Positions 1-3,421 of a DNA stretch of 6,699 nt are shown piece after piece. The translations under genes were made by a program, and so were the position numbers. Within the stretch, counting starts at the first letter, position 1; the number at the start of each line of letters is the position of its first letter. Source of the DNA: Candidatus Calditenuaceae archaeon JGI OTU-1 (GTDB lineage Archaea > Thermoproteota > Nitrososphaeria_A > Caldarchaeales > Calditenuaceae). The stretch is from positions 1-6,699 of the forward strand of contig AWOE01000073.1 of assembly GCA_000494145.1 (NCBI GenBank), in the 5' to 3' direction. The notes below the pieces were generated by a model. That model saw nothing but the letters and a program-made list of their open reading frames with translations, made no database searches and was not told the DNA's origin.

Positions 1-1061
1 CTCCCATCTTCCGAAACTATGTCTCGTGAAGCAACATCCCCGCCCCTCAAGGCGGACTTCCTGTCCTGGAGGATGCTGTCGAGGTAGGTGCTGACTATTC
101 TCTGGGCCTGCAGCTCCGTCAGGTCCGAGACGTCGAGGACGTTCACCCGGTTGTTCGCTATCGTGTCGAGCGGGGTCTGGGCCGAGGGGTCGAAGATCCG
201 ACCCCAAACTTTAAGGGCCCTCCTCATTATGTCCAGTAGCCGCTGGGCTGCCTGCCTGTACCGCGCCTCCACCCCCTCGTCATCCGCCACAGCCTTCAGC
301 TTCTTCTCTAGGGCTTCCCAGTAATCCGCCGCGTTTATGACGTCCTTCGTGTAGACCTTCCCCAATATGGACCTCTGGAGCTCGGCGTTCTTCCTTACAC
401 CGAGCATGTCGGCCAGCTCCTCGGAGTTGAGGTGCCGTGGGTTTATCTTCGGGCTGACAAACCTGAGTCCGCGGATGTTAAGCTCACGGTACTCCCCGTG
501 GTAGTCGAACAGTACTAGGGTCCCATTCCTCTCCGCGACCCTCTTCGCCAGAAGCGCGAGCAGGTTCGACTTCCCCTTCCCCGTCGCCGCGAGGATGGCG
601 AGGTGTCTCGACGCGAGGGCGTCTAGGTTGACCGAGACGGGGACGGATTGCCGTCTGAGGAGCTGGCCGACCTCCACCCAGCTATCACCGTGCCCACCGT
701 AGATTTTCCTCAGCAACCCTTCATCCGCGTACTCGACAGATGCACCGGGCTCGGGAGGGACGGTCGGGTAGATGCGCTTGCCGTTCAGTAGATCTCTCAC
801 CAACCCAAGGGCCCTAGCCACCCCTATCCTGACCCTGTCCCTCGGGTTCTTCAGGCTGGCGCGCCTTGCCTCGTCGGCAGTCAGGTAATCCTTCGACTCG
901 GAGAGGAGCGCGCTCACGTTCTTGAAGTACTCGACCATGTAGAGGACGCGGCCGTCGTCCGTGTCAACGGTGACGTAGTCGCCCACCCTGACGGGGTTCT
1001 TCGAGGTGAATTCAATGCGTTCAGGCCTAGCCTCCCCGATAACTATGCCGACCTCGCTCAA
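1..1061 (-). CDS. herA: HerA-type DNA translocase/helicase, N-terminal 353 residues (3' end outside window)
   Basis: HerA is a hexameric ATP-driven DNA translocase that loads onto NurA and drives resection of double-strand breaks in archaea. Translating the minus strand from the TTG at 1059-1061 gives 353 uninterrupted codons to the window edge. Residues ~1-130 look like the HAS-barrel entry region (GIVIGEARPERIEF, then VRVGDYVTVD). The Walker A motif is AATGKGKS (A158-S165, lysine 164); the first glycine is replaced by alanine, which the general P-loop pattern allows. The family-typical DYHGEY follows at D186-Y191, as DPHGEY does in other HerA/DUF87 proteins. The window ends just before the expected Walker B, so the arginine finger and C-terminus are unseen. 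The TTG start is chosen because its TTGA overlaps the nurA stop and a strong Shine-Dalgarno lies 8 nt upstream. Sampled lines are 60-72% GC, clearly richer than nurA. The family call is secure; the ortholog call rests on the NurA neighbour. Confidence 0.93.
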   Translation of the reverse strand, partial: MSEVGIVIGEARPERIEFTSKNPVRVGDYVTVDTDDGRVLYMVEYFKNVSALLSESKDYLTADEARRASLKNPRDRVRIGVARALGLVRDLLNGKRIYPTVPPEPGASVEYADEGLLRKIYGGHGDSWVEVGQLLRRQSVPVSVNLDALASRHLAILAATGKGKSNLLALLAKRVAERNGTLVLFDYHGEYRELNIRGLRFVSPKINPRHLNSEELADMLGVRKNAELQRSILGKVYTKDVINAADYWEALEKKLKAVADDEGVEARYRQAAQRLLDIMRRALKVWGRIFDPSAQTPLDTIANNRVNVLDVSDLTELQAQRIVSTYLDSILQDRKSALRGGDVASRDIVSEDG

Positions 1062-2089
1062 ACCCCAAGCACCTCCCTGGCTGTTTGAAACCCTGTAAGG
1101 CCGGCGGCCTTGCATAGCATTTCCATCAAGGTGTTGGGCAGGCTGGCCACCTTATGTGCAACCATTAGCGTGTAGGGGTAGCCCTGCACCGCCGTCCCGC
1201 ATAGCATGTCCATGAAGAGGTGTACGAAGCCTTCGTCGACCACCGCCGGCACCTCCACATGTATAGCGTTGGCGTGGTTGGAGAGCTTTGCATAGAAGAC
1301 GGAGAAAACCCATCCACTTCTGCTTACTGTGAATGGCTGGGTGTAGCCTACCTCGCTCGAGGCCATATTTATGTAGAAGATGTCGCCCAGAACACCTCCC
1401 AAGAGACTCTTGTCGTGTGAGTACTTTGATACGAAGGCGATGTTTTTTGCATTCCTAAGCGGGTTCGTGTTGGCGAAGTACTCCCTCTTTAGCCTAGGTG
1501 AATCTCTTCTTGTCACATCTTCCAGTCTTGCTATAAGTGAGCCGTCGACCAGAACTAGGTCGCAGCTGTCGGCGGCCCGGGATGCTATGTCGTGCTCGTA
1601 ACCCTCCGCAGTATATTTGAGGACCAAATCTGGTATCAGTCCTTCTCCGTAAGGGTCGTTGGCGAGAATACCTACCTCGGCGTTAGGGTGGTAGATATTC
1701 ATGGACCTGTCTACCGCAGCTGCCTTCAAGGCGTAGACGTAGAAGCCAGTATACAGCCTGTAGTTCCATCCACTGTCAATAGCTAGGATTTTACGGTCCA
1801 CAGGTTTAGGCCTGTAATTTATCCAAAGCTCCGCGGCCTTATCCACGCATTCACGTATGGAGGTGGTTGCCAGCTCGCCATACTCCCTGAACTTACCCCT
1901 TAGGAGGGAGGCTTTGTCGAAAAGCTCTTCAAGCAACCCTTGTTTTTCAGACATAAGTAGTGCGCCACTTGACCGATTATAACCATTTTGCTCACACCAT
2001 GTCGCAATTCCGTCCCTGACGTAATCTACGGCCCTGTCTCGCAGTAGCCCGACATGTTTTGAGTAAGTGTTTACCTCTTCCTCAGCCAT
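1058..2089 (-). CDS. nurA: NurA 5'-3' nuclease
   Basis: NurA is a Mn-dependent 5'-3' single- and double-strand nuclease that works as a dimer in complex with hexameric HerA to generate 3' overhangs for RadA recombination. The protein has 343 residues, a usual length for archaeal NurA. The first metal-binding motif is LAIDSGWN (D105) and the second is LVLVDGSL (D182), with E162 or E165 as a possible intervening acidic ligand. The C-terminal GYPYTLMVAHKVASL carries H312, matching the conserved histidine motif. Residues 1-95 are helical and variable, as in the family. The ATG at 2087-2089 has no Shine-Dalgarno, but a TATA-like box lies about 31 nt upstream, which suggests a leaderless or near-leaderless mRNA. 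The TGA stop overlaps the herA TTG. No mre11 or rad50 lies between nurA and herA or immediately upstream, unlike the common thermophile herA-mre11-rad50-nurA arrangement. Sampled lines are 45-53% GC. Assignment is secure from motifs and context. Confidence 0.93.
   Translation of the reverse strand: MAEEEVNTYSKHVGLLRDRAVDYVRDGIATWCEQNGYNRSSGALLMSEKQGLLEELFDKASLLRGKFREYGELATTSIRECVDKAAELWINYRPKPVDRKILAIDSGWNYRLYTGFYVYALKAAAVDRSMNIYHPNAEVGILANDPYGEGLIPDLVLKYTAEGYEHDIASRAADSCDLVLVDGSLIARLEDVTRRDSPRLKREYFANTNPLRNAKNIAFVSKYSHDKSLLGGVLGDIFYINMASSEVGYTQPFTVSRSGWVFSVFYAKLSNHANAIHVEVPAVVDEGFVHLFMDMLCGTAVQGYPYTLMVAHKVASLPNTLMEMLCKAAGLTGFQTAREVLGV
1070..1076 (-). promoter_or_regulatory. Shine-Dalgarno site for herA inside nurA
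   Basis: On the minus strand, GGAGGTG lies 8 nt upstream of the herA TTG, inside the last codons of nurA. It matches the archaeal 16S anti-SD well and has ideal spacing, so it fixes the TTG start and implies herA is translated from the nurA mRNA. Confidence 0.8.
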
Positions 2090-2115
2090 GCCTGTGGGAA
2101 TAGTTTAGCTTCGGA

Positions 2116-2125
2116 GGATAAACCT
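2116..2125 (-). promoter_or_regulatory. Putative TATA box of the nurA-herA operon
   Basis: The minus strand reads AGGTTTATCC here, centred about 31 nt upstream of the nurA ATG. Archaeal TATA boxes sit about 26-27 nt before the transcription start, so the mRNA would begin within a few bases of the ATG. That agrees with the lack of a Shine-Dalgarno. The box is weak and has no clear A-rich BRE. Confidence 0.4.
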
Positions 2126-2205
2126 CGCGTTATGCCGAGAAGGGAAAACGAAGGCGGCATCGTGTCAAGGGCCCTCACGCCGGCGCCTCGCGCACAGAAC
2201 ATCGC

Positions 2206-2227
2206 GGCCCCCGCGCGAACGGGGGCC
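2206..2227. repeat. 8-bp GC hairpin (GGCCCCCG / CGGGGGCC)
   Basis: Arms 2206-2213 and 2220-2227 are perfectly complementary, with a 6-nt loop (CGCGAA). There is no following T-tract on either strand, so it does not look like an intrinsic terminator. Confidence 0.7.
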
Positions 2228-2286
2228 CTCGTTTCAGAACACCTCTCGCTTCACCTCGAGGCAGGGGCGAGAAGAGGGACCGAACC

Positions 2287-2315
2287 ATATATATCACTAT
2301 TTGGTGATCATATAT
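2287..2315. repeat. 11-bp AT-rich hairpin with single bulge
   Basis: The left arm ATATATATCAC (2287-2297) pairs with GTGAT + ATATAT (2304-2308 and 2310-2315), interrupted only by one bulged C at 2309. The loop is TATTTG (2298-2303). It is an isolated AT-rich dyad inside GC-rich flanks and could be a binding site for a dimeric regulator. Confidence 0.65.
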
Positions 2316-2393
2316 CATTCAGCAACAACGTCGCGAATGGCCGCGCGCCCGCGCTGCCGTGAGAGGTTTGGGGCGCGGTTCGCTGCGGACGCG

Positions 2394-2401
2394 ATATAAA
2401 C
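2394..2401 (-). promoter_or_regulatory. TATA-like box, minus-facing (GTTTATAT)
   Basis: The minus strand reads ACGTTTATATCG. It is one of four identical GTTTATAT octamers in this intergenic region, all in the same orientation. The A-rich BRE is weak here. Any transcript would run toward nurA, starting near 2370. Confidence 0.35.
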
Positions 2402-2459
2402 GTAACGAGATGTGGCATGTGAAATTGACAACTAAATGCGCCCCCCAACTCGTGGCATA

Positions 2460-2467
2460 ATATAAAC
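2460..2467 (-). promoter_or_regulatory. TATA-like box, minus-facing (GTTTATAT)
   Basis: The minus strand reads CTATGTTTATATTATG. This is the second of four identical octamers, 66 nt from the one at 2394. There is no strong BRE. It would start a transcript near 2436 running toward nurA. Confidence 0.35.
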
Positions 2468-2501
2468 ATAGCGAGGCGCGCGCCGCGGCAATACTATTAT
2501 G

Positions 2502-2522
2502 GCAGCATCACATATAAACTTT
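2502..2522 (-). repeat. 21-nt direct repeat, left copy, with BRE/TATA-like core
   Basis: This copy matches 3235-3255 at 19 of 21 positions in the same orientation. The minus strand reads AAAGTTTATATGTGATGC and onward, and AAA followed by GTTTATAT resembles a good archaeal BRE plus TATA box. The similarity also shows as shared KFICDAA residues when read on the minus strand, which is a by-product and not evidence of coding. Confidence 0.7.
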
Positions 2523-2540
2523 TCATGCGCGTCTATATAG
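2521..2540 (+). repeat. 20-nt dispersed repeat copy 1 (TTTCATGCG...CTATATAG)
   Basis: It matches 2917-2936 at 18 of 20 positions; the two mismatches are adjacent, in the centre. It joins a CATGCG word to the perfect palindrome CTATATAG (2533-2540). Confidence 0.75.
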
Positions 2541-2586
2541 ATCGCCGCATAGTTATCACGGCCTGGGTTGGAGGTTATATAGCTTA

Positions 2587-2605
2587 TTTCGTGGAATCCA
2601 CGAAA
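2587..2605. repeat. Perfect 8-bp inverted repeat TTTCGTGG-AAT-CCACGAAA
   Basis: Arms 2587-2594 and 2598-2605 are perfectly complementary around a 3-nt centre. The same GTGGAATCCACGAA core recurs at 2849-2862, so this is a repeated dyad of operator-like size. Confidence 0.75.
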
Positions 2606-2634
2606 TCGCGCCGCGTCGCCGAAGGGGGCCCTTG

Positions 2635-2664
2635 CTGCGGGGACTTGTCCCCCAATTCCCGCAG
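2635..2664. repeat. Overlapping, mutually exclusive hairpins
   Basis: CTGCGGG (2635-2641) can pair with CCCGCAG (2658-2664). GGGGAC (2639-2644) can instead pair with GTCCCC (2647-2652) across a 2-nt centre. The two share 2639-2641, so they cannot form together in one strand. No riboswitch class is recognised and there is no downstream gene on the plus strand. Confidence 0.5.
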
Positions 2665-2705
2665 GGGCTCTCCCCCGAGGTCGCTCTCGAGATGGGGCCT
2701 CGTTC

Positions 2706-2735
2706 GCATTTGAGACCGGGTCGGATGCGCATTTG
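2706..2735 (+). repeat. GCATTTGAG tandem pair, 23-bp period
   Basis: GCATTTGAG starts at 2706 and again at 2729. GCATTTG recurs at 2793, 2805 and 3167, giving five plus-strand copies, with a variant AATTTGC at 3034. Confidence 0.6.
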
Positions 2736-2756
2736 AGATATATCGCACATTGCAAT

Positions 2757-2843
2757 TGCAGGCCCTTCTCGAGGTCGCATATAGAGGCCCTCGCATTTGG
2801 ATCCGCATTTGCAGATGCAGGCCCTCGATTGAGGTCGCATGCG
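2757..2843 (+). repeat. Two degenerate ~60-bp units (TGCAGGCCCT...GAGGTCGCAT)
   Basis: TGCAGGCCCT occurs at 2757-2766 and 2816-2825. GAGGTCGCAT occurs at 2771-2780 and 2831-2840, exactly 60 bp apart. GAGGTCGC occurs once more at 2677-2684. The units are imperfect tandem repeats whose intervening sequence holds GGATCC and two GCATTTG words. Confidence 0.65.
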
Positions 2844-2845
2844 GG

Positions 2846-2862
2846 TTTGTGGAATCCACGAA
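2846..2862. repeat. Second copy of the GTGGAATCCAC dyad
   Basis: It reads TTTGTGGAATCCACGAA and differs from the 2587 copy by a C-to-T change in the left arm, which still allows G-U pairing in RNA. The two copies are 259 bp apart. Confidence 0.7.
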
Positions 2863-2916
2863 CGGAGTATATAACCCCCCTACCCCTTCCTTGCAGGTGT
2901 GCGCATGACTATATAG

Positions 2917-2936
2917 TTTCATGCGTTTCTATATAG
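2917..2936 (+). repeat. 20-nt dispersed repeat copy 2 (TTTCATGCG...CTATATAG)
   Basis: It matches 2521-2540 at 18 of 20 positions. A further CTATATAG immediately precedes it at 2909-2916, so two identical palindromes are spaced exactly 20 bp apart here. Confidence 0.75.
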
Positions 2937-2975
2937 TGAGTGCCCTTCGGGTATTCCGAATGCCGGTCGGGCTCG

Positions 2976-3103
2976 TGTAGGTATTACCGCGAAGGCCCTT
3001 CTCGTGCAGGGGCCTCAATCGCATGCGGATCCGAATTTGCGATATATCGTGAATGCAATAGGCCCTAACCCGAGCCCCCTCGAGAAGGGCCCTCGCACCT
3101 ACA
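2976..3103. repeat. Large interrupted inverted repeat
   Basis: TGTAGGT (2976-2982) pairs with ACCTACA (3097-3103). After a 6-nt one-sided bulge (2983-2988), the 16 nt at 2989-3004 pair with 3081-3096 at 15 of 16 positions. GGGGC near 3009 can add pairs with GCCCC near 3074. The ~75-nt apical part holds CGCATGCG, GGATCC and GATATATC, each itself a palindrome. It could be a cruciform, the fold of an RNA, or two oppositely oriented repeat copies. Confidence 0.7.
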
Positions 3104-3109
3104 GGCCCC

Positions 3110-3138
3110 TCCTCGAGGATCGGCTCGCGATATATCGC
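3110..3138. repeat. Adjacent perfect palindromes TCCTCGAGGA and GCGATATATCGC
   Basis: A 10-bp palindrome at 3110-3119 is followed 7 nt later by a 12-bp palindrome at 3127-3138. The GATATATC core also occurs at 2737-2744 and 3041-3048. Confidence 0.75.
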
Positions 3139-3178
3139 AAATCGGGCACGTCCGAATGGGGCCCTCGCATTTGCGGTT

Positions 3179-3186
3179 CTATATAG
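3179..3186. repeat. CTATATAG palindrome, fourth copy
   Basis: The same octamer occurs at 2533, 2909 and 2929. Four copies in under 900 bp is far more than chance predicts for a single 8-mer. Confidence 0.7.
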
Positions 3187-3216
3187 TCGCGCATATACAT
3201 GCGGGCAGCGGTATGG

Positions 3217-3230
3217 GGGTATATATACCC
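3217..3230. repeat. 14-bp perfect palindrome GGGTATATATACCC
   Basis: A TATATATA core is flanked by GGG/CCC. It lies at the position where a transcript from the minus-facing box at 3245-3252 would be expected to start. Confidence 0.75.
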
Positions 3231-3234
3231 GCGC

Positions 3235-3255
3235 GCCGCATCGCATATAAACTTT
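3235..3255 (-). repeat. 21-nt direct repeat, right copy, with BRE/TATA-like core
   Basis: The minus strand reads AAAGTTTATATGCGATGC and onward. It differs from 2502-2522 at two positions. It ends about 9 nt from the point where the metallo-beta-lactamase-like reading frame stops resembling its family, so it may mark a rearrangement junction. The core is also promoter-like, with predicted transcription toward lower coordinates from about 3220. Confidence 0.7.
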
Positions 3256-3263
3256 CGCATCGT

Positions 3264-3413
3264 GCTCCTAAGGGTTATGAAGGGCTTGTAGTAGCTAGCC
3301 ATGACGTCGAATCGTATGCCTTGGTCGAAGATCGGTATGCGATCTACATCCTCAATCTTCACAAAGTTTCCGCCTATGCTTTCAGCCCCACCTAGAACGT
3401 TGATCTCAACCAT
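3264..3413 (-). pseudogene. Truncated metallo-beta-lactamase-fold (RNA exonuclease-like) gene, N-terminal remnant
   Basis: The minus-strand ATG at 3411-3413 begins MVEINVLGGAESIGGNFVKIED, then DRIPIFDQGIRFDVMASYYKPF. LGG..SIGGN, an I-D..G-I-F strand and a following YY.PF segment are the usual first two strands of archaeal MBL-fold RNA-processing exonucleases, which normally run to roughly 400 residues or more. Resemblance ends near residue 50 (S50, 3264). The frame stays open to 3099, but residues 51-104 are translated repeat DNA with no HxHxDH metal motif or beta-CASP domain. No 3' part is found elsewhere in the window, which favours deletion or rearrangement over a simple insertion. It starts 8 nt after the helicase stop, so it was probably the next gene of the same operon. 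The family call rests on a short N-terminus and is moderate; a genuine short protein is possible but less likely. Confidence 0.55.
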
Positions 3414-3421
3414 ATCAACTG

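Larger units (their letters stand above)
2090..3263. other. ~1.17-kb palindrome-rich intergenic mosaic, no convincing gene
   Basis: No stretch here has a recognisable protein. Open frames exist on both strands, but their peptides are rich in R, G, P and short repeated words (such as KFICDAA and LRYIAS) that simply mirror DNA repeats. The 2130-2390 portion is very GC-rich (45 of 60 bases in 2161-2220). From 2390 to 3260, GC-rich words (GGCCCT, GAGGTCGC, GCATTTG) alternate with TATA-centred islands. Perfect palindromes include GGGCCC at 2169, 2223, 2626, 3087 and 3159; CTCGAG at 2255, 2686, 2768, 3079 and 3112; GGATCC at 2799 and 3027; and CGCATGCG at 2836 and 3020. I see no tRNA, no CRISPR array and no C/D-box pair. 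It could be a decayed mobile element, a structured RNA locus or a protein-binding region. The sequence alone does not decide. Confidence 0.8.

Noticed and set aside
88..324. Plus-strand open frame opposite herA
   Set aside because: It is antisense to an uninterrupted 353-codon HerA frame that carries the expected motifs.
2132..2362. Plus-strand 76-codon open frame divergent from nurA
   Set aside because: The peptide has no recognisable domain and mirrors GC-rich DNA. Its only SD-like GGAGG is 14 nt from the ATG, and the frame crosses two hairpins.
2700..3180. Possible CRISPR array from recurring GCATTTG and GGCCCT words
   Set aside because: Repeats are too short and too degenerate, spacing is irregular, and there is no uniform repeat-spacer alternation or nearby cas gene.
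2432..3246. Several 60-112-codon open frames on both strands in the palindrome-rich region
   Set aside because: Frames overlap on both strands, are rich in R/G/P, and share peptide words only because the DNA repeats. None has a convincing ribosome site or family resemblance.
2160..3260. Possible replication origin
   Set aside because: Palindromes and AT islands are suggestive, but I see no ORB-like element with its G-rich tail and no cdc6/orc gene or other initiator in the window.
3099..3263. Continuation of the MBL-like frame as a real C-terminus
   Set aside because: The codons are repeat DNA shared with distant parts of the intergenic region, and no metal-binding motif appears.
2090..3420. 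tRNA, rRNA or C/D-box RNA gene
   Set aside because: No cloverleaf with a T-loop GTTCAAA-type core and no RTGATGA/CTGA box pair was found by eye on either strand.
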